This document shows positions 18,831 through 28,126 of a DNA stretch of 46,201 bases, in pieces. The translations under genes were made by a program, and so were the position numbers. Position 1 is the first letter of the stretch, and every line of letters begins with the position of its first letter. Source of the stretch: Candidatus Woesearchaeota archaeon (GTDB lineage: Archaea > Nanobdellota > Nanobdellia > Woesearchaeales > WJIZ01); NCBI GenBank assembly GCA_018303125.1, contig JAGVYS010000005.1, positions 1 through 46,201 of the forward strand, read 5' to 3'. The notes beneath the pieces are model-generated. The model saw nothing but the letters and a program-made list of their open reading frames with translations. It made no database searches and was not told where the DNA came from.

Positions 18831-18961
18831 TTTGTAAATTGCCTCTTGAGTTACCCTGCCTTTTTTTCAGGTATAAAGTATCATCTCGTATAATAGGTAT
18901 ATATATTTTGCCTTTTGAAGTTACCTTCTCGCTTAAAGTAGTGACCAAATAAGTTTCCTTT

Positions 18962-19005
18962 CATTGAGTGTTCTGCATCAAGTGACCGTTCTCCGGTACT
19001 CAATG
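18962..19005. other. Intergenic inverted repeat / hairpin
   Basis: CATTGAGT (18962..18969) pairs perfectly with ACTCAATG (18998..19005); an inner ACCG/CGGT stem stacks directly on the 3' side. Confidence 0.4.
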
Positions 19006-19101
19006 GCTATTGCTTTTTGCATCCAATATTCACTACTTTGTCTTGGCCCTTATCTATTCTGGGTTTTGAGCTATGCCTTGCTTAGTGCAAGTTATAAGGG
19101 T

Positions 19102-19719
19102 TTATCTATTCAAAAGAAATTCTAGTGAATATTGCTTACCGTACTGACTTTCTGCTAGGGTAATCACGGTTCCTTCCCGCAATATAACCATTCCAACATT
19201 GTTATATCTGTTAAGCCACTTATCTCTTAGAGAGTTTACTATAGGATCCATACTAGGATTTAGATTGGTACCTGGATTTAGATTTGCATCAGGCCTTGTA
19301 TGGGCTATACCGATTTTTCTCCCGTTCATGTACGTCCCGTTCACACTTCCTGCATCAAGCAAATTAAATTCCTTGCCGACAACACCTGCCGCCTTTGCAT
19401 CGCAGCACAACACCGCATGAACATCGGATATGTAGGGATTAGCTATCGTGATGCTCACTATTCCTCCCGCACTGTCACGGAAAACATCATAGCCCTCTAA
19501 AAAATTTTTGCGGAGGAAACTTCTATAGTTGTCCTCTGTAATCTGCTCTCGGCCTATGGCAATAACTTGCCGAGGAACCATTTCTTCCAGAAAAATGTCT
19601 ACTTTACCTTTTAAGAGGTTCTGCCCGATTAGGTTATAGGCTCCTCTTGCTCTCATTGCCACTGGACTATTCTTTCCGCTTGATGCTCCTGCTCCCGTTA
19701 ATGTATATTCATGCGCCAT
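19102..19719 (-). CDS. FHA-domain protein
   Basis: VIAIGRE...IANPYISDVHAVLCCD...NLLDAGSVNGTYMNGRKIG matches the FHA core (GR, S..H, NGT..NG). Confidence 0.8.
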   Translation of the reverse strand: MAHEYTLTGAGASSGKNSPVAMRARGAYNLIGQNLLKGKVDIFLEEMVPRQVIAIGREQITEDNYRSFLRKNFLEGYDVFRDSAGGIVSITIANPYISDVHAVLCCDAKAAGVVGKEFNLLDAGSVNGTYMNGRKIGIAHTRPDANLNPGTNLNPSMDPIVNSLRDKWLNRYNNVGMVILREGTVITLAESQYGKQYSLEFLLNR

Positions 19720-19842
19720 TTTTTATCACCAACAAAAGAAATGAAGAGTTAAGTATAAACTTTTTTATTAAACTATATATTTTAGTATAAATAGAATATA
19801 CTTTTAGAAAAGTTTAAATATTAATAAGAATTTCAGTTATTT

Positions 19843-20778
19843 ATGAACAGAAAACTTGTGAGACAGGGGACCAGTACCCTGATGATTAGCCTTCCTGCGG
19901 CCTGGATAAAGCATTTTCACCTGACTAAAGGGTGCGAAGTGGATGTAAACTGGTATGGAAATGATTTGTCAATAAGTGCAAAAGGCATAAAGGAGAAGAA
20001 GGAGTATCACCTTAAACTTGAGTCAAATTTAGATTCTGTAATACGCACACTCATTTCGAATCCTTACAGGGAAGGGTATGATATAATTCATATAACCTTT
20101 GACAGCGAATCACAATATGCCCTGCTTCAAAAAACTTTATCAACACGTCTTATAGGATTTGAAATTATAAAAAGAGAAAAAAATCACTGCATTGTTGAAA
20201 ATGTGACAGAGCCTTCTGGGGATCAGTTTGACAATATTCTCAGGAAGCAGTTTCTGACAATTCGTGAGGGTATAGGGCTCGTTAGGAACAGGCTTGAAGG
20301 CAAGAAAGATTTCAATTTTGATGATGCTATTGAAGAGATTGCGGCGAGGACCCACAAATATGATAATTTCTGCCGCCGCTCACTTATAAAGCAACAGACA
20401 AAAAATCACCCTGAAATGCTATGGGCATTTTTGTCACATATTCAGCACGGATTTCGCGAGATATACTTTCTCAACAGCATAATAAAGGATAAGGCAGATG
20501 AGCGGGTGCTCATGCTATGCAATGATGCGTTAAAGACAATTAGCCTTATTGAGGAGATGTACTTCGAAAGAAAGGTGGAAAACATGATTGAATTACACAA
20601 AATAGAACGCTCCTTGTTACATGATAAAGTAGTGCAACTCCTTACCTCTAATTCTCAGGGAGCGTATGTTCATTTCCTTTTGAATTCCATAAGGACATTT
20701 TATCTCGCCAATAGCCCTATTTTTGGGTATCTGATTAGCGCCCAACAATCCTTTGGACCATCTGGTAAGTGGAAATAG
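19843..20778 (+). CDS. SpoVT/AbrB-PhoU family regulator (archaeal phosphate-uptake-regulator-like)
   Basis: N-terminal RKLVRQGTSTLMISLPAAWIKHFHLTKGCEVDV (AbrB-like) with an all-helical PhoU-like C-terminal region. Confidence 0.82.
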   Translation: MNRKLVRQGTSTLMISLPAAWIKHFHLTKGCEVDVNWYGNDLSISAKGIKEKKEYHLKLESNLDSVIRTLISNPYREGYDIIHITFDSESQYALLQKTLSTRLIGFEIIKREKNHCIVENVTEPSGDQFDNILRKQFLTIREGIGLVRNRLEGKKDFNFDDAIEEIAARTHKYDNFCRRSLIKQQTKNHPEMLWAFLSHIQHGFREIYFLNSIIKDKADERVLMLCNDALKTISLIEEMYFERKVENMIELHKIERSLLHDKVVQLLTSNSQGAYVHFLLNSIRTFYLANSPIFGYLISAQQSFGPSGKWK

Positions 20779-22225
20779 GAGGCTTATACGTCCCGGAGCT
20801 GTTTGTGTCTGCCGATGAGGGCATACATTTTGCCATCCATCCTATGGCTGCTATATGCAACAGCGATACATTTGTTTCGCCTATGCGCATAACTTGACTA
20901 GAGAGTTCGGATCGCAGCCCCTCATCTCTCTCAGCAGAAGTAAACAAGTATGCCAGGTCATCTACAGATATTCCTCTTTTCGCCAAAAATGGCGCAGCCT
21001 GCGTAAAATACTGCAACTGAGGCTGGAATAAATTTCCTGCATGCAACAAAAATGCAGCCTTGGCAGGAGTCATTCCTGATTCTGCGTCAGATACTCCGCT
21101 AATGATTTCACTTGCCGACGTATTTGCAATGGTCCTGAGATATGGCCTTAGTCCGGCAATATGTCGGTTGTATTGCTGAATTAGGTTATATTCCTCTCTT
21201 TGAGAGGTTGAGTGACTGTTATGAAAATATCCGCCAACTAAAATTGAGAAGCTCAGAGCAACTGTTAATAGTTTTGGGTTATTTATTGCTTTCTCATAAC
21301 CTGGCACAGCAATAGAACCAATAAGGTCGCTACAGCCATCACTGAAATTCCTATATCTCTTTTCTGTATCAAGAGTTGTAAGGCGCTCTATTACTGCCCG
21401 AGATTTACGTAACCGTGAAGGGATTCTATCCAAAGCCTGGCCAATATACTTTGCGTGGTTTTCTGTCAATGACCCTTCAATAGAAATCTGCCTTCCGTTA
21501 ACCTTGACAATGCCGTTTTCATAGGGATGGTAGGTAATCCAATGGCACCCTGTCAGCATAAACAATACTGTTTTTCCAAGTGCATATAACTCGCTTTGGT
21601 CGGAATACTGGGTTGGATTGGCTGTGAATGTGGCAAAGAGTAATGGGTCTGTCACCTTATCGCTCCCGCCTATAGTAGCTACCTCCTTTTTAGCATCCTC
21701 TTTCGTTATAAGATAACCAAAATCAGTAAGCCATAATTTAGATAGGTTATTGCTAACTATTACGTTTCCTGGCTTTATATCCCTATGAAATAGCTCATTT
21801 TCATTCAGATGGCTAACAGCATCAACCAGTTGTGGAATAAGGGATCGTGCCTGAGGGACAGTTAGCCCAGAATTCGAAATTCTGCTTTCTAATGATTGCC
21901 CTTCCACGAAATCATAAATTGGATAGATATTACCGTCAGCATTAACGAAATCATAAAGTCTTGTGAGATTGTGCTCTTGAGGAGATGGAACTTCATTAAA
22001 AACATGAAGAGTCTCTCTGTCGGTGGTATAATGCCATCTTCTCGCATGTCTGGCTGTTTGACTGGATATTTCGCCATCAGGTACATCTATTTTTGTGACA
22101 AACTCCTGTGCACCCCTTTTCAGCCTTAAAACTACGCTATTGGCTCCTTCGGCATAGTATTTTATATAAGTATATTTAGCAGATAGTTCCCTTTCCGCAT
22201 TCAGTATCAGTCCATCTATGTCCAT
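20735..22225 (-). CDS. Hanks-type Ser/Thr protein kinase with C-terminal transmembrane segment
   Basis: ELFHRDIKPGNVIVSNN, LWLTDFGYLI, SELYALGKTVLFMLTG; TM segment LLTVALSFSILVGGYF. Confidence 0.9.
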   Translation of the reverse strand: MDIDGLILNAERELSAKYTYIKYYAEGANSVVLRLKRGAQEFVTKIDVPDGEISSQTARHARRWHYTTDRETLHVFNEVPSPQEHNLTRLYDFVNADGNIYPIYDFVEGQSLESRISNSGLTVPQARSLIPQLVDAVSHLNENELFHRDIKPGNVIVSNNLSKLWLTDFGYLITKEDAKKEVATIGGSDKVTDPLLFATFTANPTQYSDQSELYALGKTVLFMLTGCHWITYHPYENGIVKVNGRQISIEGSLTENHAKYIGQALDRIPSRLRKSRAVIERLTTLDTEKRYRNFSDGCSDLIGSIAVPGYEKAINNPKLLTVALSFSILVGGYFHNSHSTSQREEYNLIQQYNRHIAGLRPYLRTIANTSASEIISGVSDAESGMTPAKAAFLLHAGNLFQPQLQYFTQAAPFLAKRGISVDDLAYLFTSAERDEGLRSELSSQVMRIGETNVSLLHIAAIGWMAKCMPSSADTNSSGTYKPPISTYQMVQRIVGR

Positions 22226-22424
22226 GGGTATCCCAACTAAGTAAGTTAAATAACTTCGTTTATAAATTTTTCGCTACTGATAAGTAACAATAATTAAGAG
22301 TTTTTACAAAGCAGAAACCCTGAAAGAGACAACGAAAATCCAGTCATCGTATAATTGGGCTGTATGAGCCAATGTAGAAAATGCCACCAAAATACTTATA
22401 TACTGTCATAAAAAAGCATTTTCA

Positions 22425-22673
22425 ATGCCTGAAATAAATTTCTGCCCTTACTGCGAGGCTGCGCAGCACAAGCTTCTTCATTGCAAGGAAGACATATTCT
22501 TCTGCAAGGCGTGTAGCAGGTTCTTCAGGTTTAGCGATATAAGCATCACATGCGAGAGATGTAAAGGTAACCTTGTAAAGTCAGATTTTGACATGCCTAG
22601 TGGGGGAACTGTTTTTTTCTGCCAGAAATGCAAGAAAACCTTCCCTGCGAAGGAGATTATGGGGAGCGTATAA
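22425..22673 (+). CDS. Small double zinc-ribbon protein
   Basis: Four CxxC knuckles: CPYC, CKAC, CERC, CQKC in 82 aa. Confidence 0.75.
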   Translation: MPEINFCPYCEAAQHKLLHCKEDIFFCKACSRFFRFSDISITCERCKGNLVKSDFDMPSGGTVFFCQKCKKTFPAKEIMGSV

Positions 22674-22737
22674 ATAACCACTAAGTAGTAGTAATAAAAT
22701 AGAAAGATTTAAATAACCTATCTGAGAATAAGCAAGA

Positions 22738-23082
22738 ATGGCATATACAAGGCATGACCCCTTCGATGACGGCCCTTCTTACAGGGCTGCATCTGATGAC
22801 AATATGTATAGTTCTGCTAGATACCATTCCGAAGAAAAGGAAGCTATATACAAGACTGAAATTGCGGAGCAAAAGGAAGATGAAATGACAGAATTCGAGA
22901 AGCATGTTGAAGAAGAAATCAAGCCAAAATATGAAAAGAAAAAAGAGAATGAGGACATAAGGAAGGTAGCTGCAGATGAAATCAGGACACAGCCAGAGGA
23001 AAAAAAGCAGGAGAAGAAAGAAGACATAAAAATAACGATTGATGACGCCATAGACAAGGCAATAAAAGAAGAGAAGCTGTAA
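22738..23082 (+). CDS. Charged, coiled-coil-rich hypothetical protein
   Basis: Long E/K-rich ORF in tight array with the next ORF. Confidence 0.6.
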   Translation: MAYTRHDPFDDGPSYRAASDDNMYSSARYHSEEKEAIYKTEIAEQKEDEMTEFEKHVEEEIKPKYEKKKENEDIRKVAADEIRTQPEEKKQEKKEDIKITIDDAIDKAIKEEKL

Positions 23083-23083
23083 A

Positions 23084-23506
23084 ATGGGACACAAAAATAC
23101 AAGCTCACTGGCATTTGAGGTAGAGAAACAGCTTGCAGGAGATTACAATATATCCGGCCATGGTGACATTGGCGCATTCTACATGTCTGCAGCAAGGGCA
23201 GACCTTCCTGCATATACTGCAATGGCATATCACCCTACACAACATGAAGTCCTTTCAAATTTCAGGTATGGCAGAGTGGAAGTAGGCTATGAGAAGGGAT
23301 TGATTAACACAAGAGAGGCAGTAAAAGGAATACCGTTTGAAGCTTATATGCCTGTCTCTGTGGTAACTCCAGACGGAGTTGGCCGTAACAAGCAGGTAGA
23401 GAAAGACCCGAAGAAAGTCTCGGATGAGATAATAATAGCCATAGCAGAAATTATGATGAAAGACAAAAAGACAAAGAGCGTTAAAAAATCAGGAAAACCT
23501 TATTAA
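23084..23506 (+). CDS. Hypothetical protein
   Basis: ORF starts 1 nt after the preceding stop; no family recognised. Confidence 0.6.
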   Translation: MGHKNTSSLAFEVEKQLAGDYNISGHGDIGAFYMSAARADLPAYTAMAYHPTQHEVLSNFRYGRVEVGYEKGLINTREAVKGIPFEAYMPVSVVTPDGVGRNKQVEKDPKKVSDEIIIAIAEIMMKDKKTKSVKKSGKPY

Positions 23507-23527
23507 CACGCTTCTAAATGTTTATAC

Positions 23528-24757
23528 ATGCCTGATGTGCTCTACATACACCCAGAAGGTGTATTCCCTTCTTTTTCGATTTCCCATTACAAAGGCCTGA
23601 GCAATGCAGGGCAGCATTCCTTCGGGATAATTCCAATGGGCATAATAGGCATTCTTAATAATCTCATTAAGCACGGCATATCTGCAAAAGGCATAAGCAT
23701 TCCTCTCAAGAAAAGGTTAAATCCTGGCTTCAGTCTTGAAGAATATCTTGCATGGTCAAAGCCAAGCATGGTACTGATTGATGTTCACTGGTATGTTCAC
23801 ATAAGTAAGGGCATTGAAGCAGCGGAAATATGCAAAAAGGCAGGATGCACTGTTGTTGTTGGCGGCTTAAGCTCTTCTCTCTTCTGGAAGCAGTTGATTG
23901 GCCTTAACTGCATAGATTTTGTTATAAGAGGCGATGCTGAGCTCCCGATGCTACTGCTCGCAAAATCAATTCTCAAGAATCTTAAATGTGATGCTATTCC
24001 AAATCTCTCAGGAAAAGATTTCAGCAATCCTATTGGTTACAGGTGCACTGACATTGACAATTATGACTATGTAAACATAGACTTTCTTGAGGACAACGAT
24101 GTATATTGCAATATGTTCGACTTCTGGCTGATGGTCGGGAAAGGCTGTCCTTTCAACTGTGAGCATTGTGATGGTGCGATAATGAGGACAGAAGGTTACT
24201 TCGGAAGGACAAGGACTCTTTTCAGGTCACCTCAAAATATAATAAACGATATCAAAAACATAAAGTCAGGCACAGTAGCCTTCTCGCTTGATTTCGGCCT
24301 GATGCCAAAACAGCTCATCAGCGCGATATCAGAGGAAAGATTTGGTATCTGCGCAAGGAACGAGTTCTTTGAACTGCCCGACATTAGAAGCGTAAGCGCA
24401 ATAAAGCATTCTTTCAAGTCGTTCGACCTGGTTTTTTCTCCAATTTCCGGGGATGATGGTGAAAGGCAGGGTCTTGGCAAGAAGTACAAAAACAAGGAAT
24501 TCCTTTCCTTTCTGGAGACACTGAAGAAGGAAGATATCGTTGGAGGGGTAATAGTATATTTCACTAACATGATTATCTCACCTTTCAATGTCAAGGAGAT
24601 TAGCAATGAGCAAAGGAAAAAGCTGGAAAAGGGAATATTAGGCATATTCCCAAATGCGATTGTCGAGACTATGCCTCAGATAATTGACCCAGGTACATTG
24701 GGCAAGGATCTAGATGAAGTGTTTGCAGAATATTCTGCAGCAGGTTATGCAAAATGA
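23528..24757 (+). CDS. B12-binding-domain radical SAM protein
   Basis: N-terminal B12-binding-like Rossmann region (GIIGILNNLIKHG, VVVGGLSSS) then GKGCPFNCEHCDGA (CxxxCxxC). Confidence 0.88.
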   Translation: MPDVLYIHPEGVFPSFSISHYKGLSNAGQHSFGIIPMGIIGILNNLIKHGISAKGISIPLKKRLNPGFSLEEYLAWSKPSMVLIDVHWYVHISKGIEAAEICKKAGCTVVVGGLSSSLFWKQLIGLNCIDFVIRGDAELPMLLLAKSILKNLKCDAIPNLSGKDFSNPIGYRCTDIDNYDYVNIDFLEDNDVYCNMFDFWLMVGKGCPFNCEHCDGAIMRTEGYFGRTRTLFRSPQNIINDIKNIKSGTVAFSLDFGLMPKQLISAISEERFGICARNEFFELPDIRSVSAIKHSFKSFDLVFSPISGDDGERQGLGKKYKNKEFLSFLETLKKEDIVGGVIVYFTNMIISPFNVKEISNEQRKKLEKGILGIFPNAIVETMPQIIDPGTLGKDLDEVFAEYSAAGYAK

Positions 24758-25386
24758 AATTCATAATTTTTCTAATGGCTCCTGCCGTAATGCTACTCTC
24801 AGTTTTATTTATCCTATCCGGCCTTTACATAACTGTAACAAGTGAATCATTTCAGTTAAGAGAGCTTGACAAGCTCGGCATAGGTAATGAATTCGGCATA
24901 GATATAAGCAAATACCACTCAGATGTTCTATCCTACCTCAATGGCAAAAGTGATTCGATGCCAATGGATATAGTTCTTAATGAGAAGGAGCTCATTCATA
25001 TGAGGGATGTTAGGAATGCTTTCTCATTGCTTTCAAATGTCTTTAATGCAATTCTTTTTTCATACCTGCTTTTGCTAACAATAATATATATTTTTTCAGG
25101 CGGCATTAAAATGCCTGCTTTTGCGCTTATGTATACGGGAATTCTGTCACTTGTCCTTGCTTTGGCAATAACATTGATTGGCTTTGACTCTGTTTTCACT
25201 AATTTTCATTTGCTTTTCTTTGAAGGCGACAGCTGGCTTTTCAATCCGGATGAGAATATAATAAAAATATACTCAATCGAATTTTTCTGGAGCATGTTTG
25301 AAAGGTCAATTGCATTCGATATTGTCATAATCCTTTCTGCAGTCATTCCGGGCATTTTATGGAAGGAAAACTTATTAAAAGAATGA
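24754..25386 (+). CDS. DUF1461/TIGR01906-like integral membrane protein
   Basis: Four predicted TM helices; 'NFHLLFFEGDSWLFNPDENIIKIYSIEFF' resembles the DUF1461 signature. Confidence 0.75.
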   Translation: MKFIIFLMAPAVMLLSVLFILSGLYITVTSESFQLRELDKLGIGNEFGIDISKYHSDVLSYLNGKSDSMPMDIVLNEKELIHMRDVRNAFSLLSNVFNAILFSYLLLLTIIYIFSGGIKMPAFALMYTGILSLVLALAITLIGFDSVFTNFHLLFFEGDSWLFNPDENIIKIYSIEFFWSMFERSIAFDIVIILSAVIPGILWKENLLKE

Positions 25387-25401
25387 TATGATGAAAGAAG
25401 T

Positions 25402-26106
25402 ATGGCAAAGCTCATAGCTGCAAACTGGAAGATGAACAAAACCGTAGATGAGACAGTTGATTTCATTTCAGGGCTTAAAAAATCAAAGATCCCGAAGGAA
25501 ATGGAAATTGCTGTATTCCCTCCTTTCACTTCCCTTCATGCTGCTTCGAAGCTGCTGGAAAAATCGAAAATATCTCTGGGAGCGCAGAACATGTATTTCG
25601 AGGAAAAAGGCGCTTTCACGGGTGAAATCTCCCCGCTCATGCTTAAGGAACTTGGTTGCAGATATGTTCTGATAGGTCACTCTGAAAGAAGGCACATCAT
25701 TGCAGAAAAAAACAAGGATATAAAGAAGAAGTTTTCCCTTGCATTGAAATGGGAACTTATTCCTGTACTATGTGTAGGCGAAACAAAGAAAGAAAGAAAA
25801 TCAGGAAAAACAATGGAAGTGATAGAGTCGCAGCTAAAGGGGATTCAAGCTTCAAAAGGAATAGTTATAGCGTATGAGCCTGTCTGGGCGATAGGCACAG
25901 GTGAAAACGCCACAGCAAAGCAGGCATCAGAAATGCATTCTGCCATAAGAAGGATTATTTCAAGGAACAGTATAAGGATAATTTATGGTGGAAGCGTCTC
26001 TCCAGAGAACTCAAGCAATTTTCTAAGGGAAAAGGAGATAGATGGCCTTCTTGTAGGCGGGGCATCATTGGACCTGAAGAAATTCACCTATATCATAAAT
26101 TCCTAA
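25402..26106 (+). CDS. tpiA: Triosephosphate isomerase (bacterial-like sequence)
   Basis: AANWKMNKT, GAQNMYFEEKGAFTGEIS, YVLIGHSERR, AYEPVWAIGTG, YGGSVSPEN. Confidence 0.95.
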   Translation: MAKLIAANWKMNKTVDETVDFISGLKKSKIPKEMEIAVFPPFTSLHAASKLLEKSKISLGAQNMYFEEKGAFTGEISPLMLKELGCRYVLIGHSERRHIIAEKNKDIKKKFSLALKWELIPVLCVGETKKERKSGKTMEVIESQLKGIQASKGIVIAYEPVWAIGTGENATAKQASEMHSAIRRIISRNSIRIIYGGSVSPENSSNFLREKEIDGLLVGGASLDLKKFTYIINS

Positions 26107-26642
26107 TCAACATAAACATATACTTTCTGCTGCTTGTCATACTTGTTGCCTAAAACAGCAGAATTGCCCTTATAGACATCAACATTGATGATGTACGTTC
26201 CATGCTGGGCTCCCTTGTCAAGCTCCAAAGCTATCCCTAAATTTGCTTCCTGATTCTGCCCTATCTTCTCTTTTCTATTTTCTGGCAATATTTTAATTGC
26301 ATTTGGCGGGATATCCTTAACAGCACCGTCAGAAAGGTAGCTGCCCAATTCAGCTGTTATGTAAAAGTCTTCAGTCTCAACAACATTCCTGATTTTCAGG
26401 CCGACAATTACCAAATCCTTTGGCTTGAGGTCAAAAGATGCCTGGCTTAAGCATAATATCTGATTGCCCTGGCATTTTAAATCTGCTATCCTGCTGTCGA
26501 GCTCTGTAAGGGTGAGGTCCTTCAATGACTCTGCCCCCCCTGCCAGATTGTAGATGAACACAATGCCAAAACCGAAGATTGCAAGAGAAAGAATAAGAAC
26601 AACTAGGAAGTTTACCGAAAGCTCTATAGCTCCTTTGTCCAT
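26103..26642 (-). CDS. Pilin/flagellin-like secreted protein
   Basis: N-terminal DKGAIELSVNFLVVLILSLAIFGFGIVFIY, a type IV pilin-like class III signal/hydrophobic helix. Confidence 0.6.
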   Translation of the reverse strand: MDKGAIELSVNFLVVLILSLAIFGFGIVFIYNLAGGAESLKDLTLTELDSRIADLKCQGNQILCLSQASFDLKPKDLVIVGLKIRNVVETEDFYITAELGSYLSDGAVKDIPPNAIKILPENRKEKIGQNQEANLGIALELDKGAQHGTYIINVDVYKGNSAVLGNKYDKQQKVYVYVD

Positions 26643-26643
26643 C

Positions 26644-26862
26644 CTAAGCTATAATCTCATATTCCTTGACAATTATTATCATGAACAGCAAAAGAACTAT
26701 GCCACCAATGACTATCCATGACATACCACCAGTTACATCTCCCTTGAAAATGTTGAAAAGCCCGAAGCCCATTACTGCAAACCCTAGCCATAGAAACTTG
26801 TCAAGAACAAGCTTAAGAATCTCAAACTCCTCTGCCTGAGTCAGCCTTTTTTTCTTTTTCAT
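26644..26862 (-). CDS. Small membrane protein (2 TM)
   Basis: 72 aa with two hydrophobic helices; packed between pilin-like genes. Confidence 0.6.
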   Translation of the reverse strand: MKKKKRLTQAEEFEILKLVLDKFLWLGFAVMGFGLFNIFKGDVTGGMSWIVIGGIVLLLFMIIIVKEYEIIA

Positions 26863-27485
26863 ATGAACTTGATGAAAAATGAATTGGTGATGTATTCAAT
26901 CCCTGCATCCGGAACTGTAAGACTGGTGCCGCACTTTGCGTTACTCACTGGAGTAGATGTAGTGTCATCGCGAAGTACTTTTATTTTGTATAATTTTGTA
27001 CCTGATGCTGTCCTGGCTGTCTTAATTGTGATTGGGTAAACATTTGGCTCGCCTGCATCAAGCTTCTGGGTCAATTTGTCCCAGAGGAATGCCGCTGGCT
27101 TTGCTGCACTTGTCGCGAGATTTGAGTCAGGTAGTATAGGTGTTTCAACATCGCCCACAATCTCATCCAGGCATACAACAAAGGATATGTCCTGTGGCTC
27201 CACATTCTTTACACCTATAACTATGACCTTTTCATCCCCCCCTTCAATATCAATCCTGTCTCCGGGAAAAGAAAGCTTCTTGTCCCCTCTCCTCATTGCA
27301 TCAAGGATATCCTGCTTTGATGCATCAAGGACCTGCTGCTGTATGTCACCTGCGCCGCCGAAAAAGTTCTTTACGAACGCCAATCCAAGGCCAAGTACAG
27401 TCATTGCAATGATAATAATCACGATTGAATTAATAGAAAGTTCAAGTGCACCCTTCTTGCTGCGAAACATCCCTCTTTTTTGCAT
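26859..27485 (-). CDS. Pilin/flagellin-like secreted protein
   Basis: N-terminal RSKKGALELSINSIVIIIIAMTVLGLGLAFV. Confidence 0.65.
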   Translation of the reverse strand: MQKRGMFRSKKGALELSINSIVIIIIAMTVLGLGLAFVKNFFGGAGDIQQQVLDASKQDILDAMRRGDKKLSFPGDRIDIEGGDEKVIVIGVKNVEPQDISFVVCLDEIVGDVETPILPDSNLATSAAKPAAFLWDKLTQKLDAGEPNVYPITIKTARTASGTKLYKIKVLRDDTTSTPVSNAKCGTSLTVPDAGIEYITNSFFIKFI

Positions 27486-27557
27486 ACTCTCACCATGACA
27501 AGAATAATTTATAAACTTTTCGCAAGCGCACCATAAAAGACGCTTGCTAATATGAGA

Positions 27558-28088
27558 TTAAAGCTTTGCTTTCACTGCCTTATCTGATATTATTGCGGAA
27601 TTGCCTGTTGGGTCTTCAATTATAATCCTGAGCGTTTCCTGCCCCCACATGACCCTTTGGAGCTTCTTGAGCTGATTCTTCGCCTTCTTCTTTATTTCCT
27701 CATCTTCCTCGCTGTCCCTTGCGGATTCAATCGCGGATTTTATCCTGTTCAGCACTCCTTCTATGTTGCTTATGTAGCCGTTGGAATTTTCACCGCCTTC
27801 AACCGTAACCATATGCGGTATCTTTATTGTTGCCTCAGAGCTTTTCACTACCCTTATCTTCATGTCTTCCTCTGAGTTGATATCAATAGTAAATTTCACA
27901 GGGTCATGCTTTTCTTCTGTTTCTATGTCTGCCTTGTGATATTTGCAGGATGTACATGACATTGAGAAAAGGAAGCATTTTCCGAAGAATGGGACTTCCC
28001 TATTGTCCTGGACAAGAGTAAGCGTTTTCTTATTGCATATAGGGCAATCTTGGTCGGTTACAACCTCTGGAGCTTTTTCATCTGCCAT
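27558..28088 (-). CDS. ZPR1 zinc-finger domain protein
   Basis: CPICNKKTLTLVQDNREVPFFGKCFLFSMSCTSCKYHKADIE and the ZPR1-like downstream domain. Confidence 0.88.
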   Translation of the reverse strand: MADEKAPEVVTDQDCPICNKKTLTLVQDNREVPFFGKCFLFSMSCTSCKYHKADIETEEKHDPVKFTIDINSEEDMKIRVVKSSEATIKIPHMVTVEGGENSNGYISNIEGVLNRIKSAIESARDSEEDEEIKKKAKNQLKKLQRVMWGQETLRIIIEDPTGNSAIISDKAVKAKL

Positions 28089-28126
28089 AGAAAAAAAATC
28101 AGAAACAGTGATTTAAATAATTTGCC

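Noticed and set aside
22681-23228. Large minus-strand ORFs (22681..23094 and 22779..23228) rich in Phe/Leu/Ser/Cys
   Set aside because: They are the reverse complement of the Lys/Glu-rich plus-strand ORF; composition explains the open frame.
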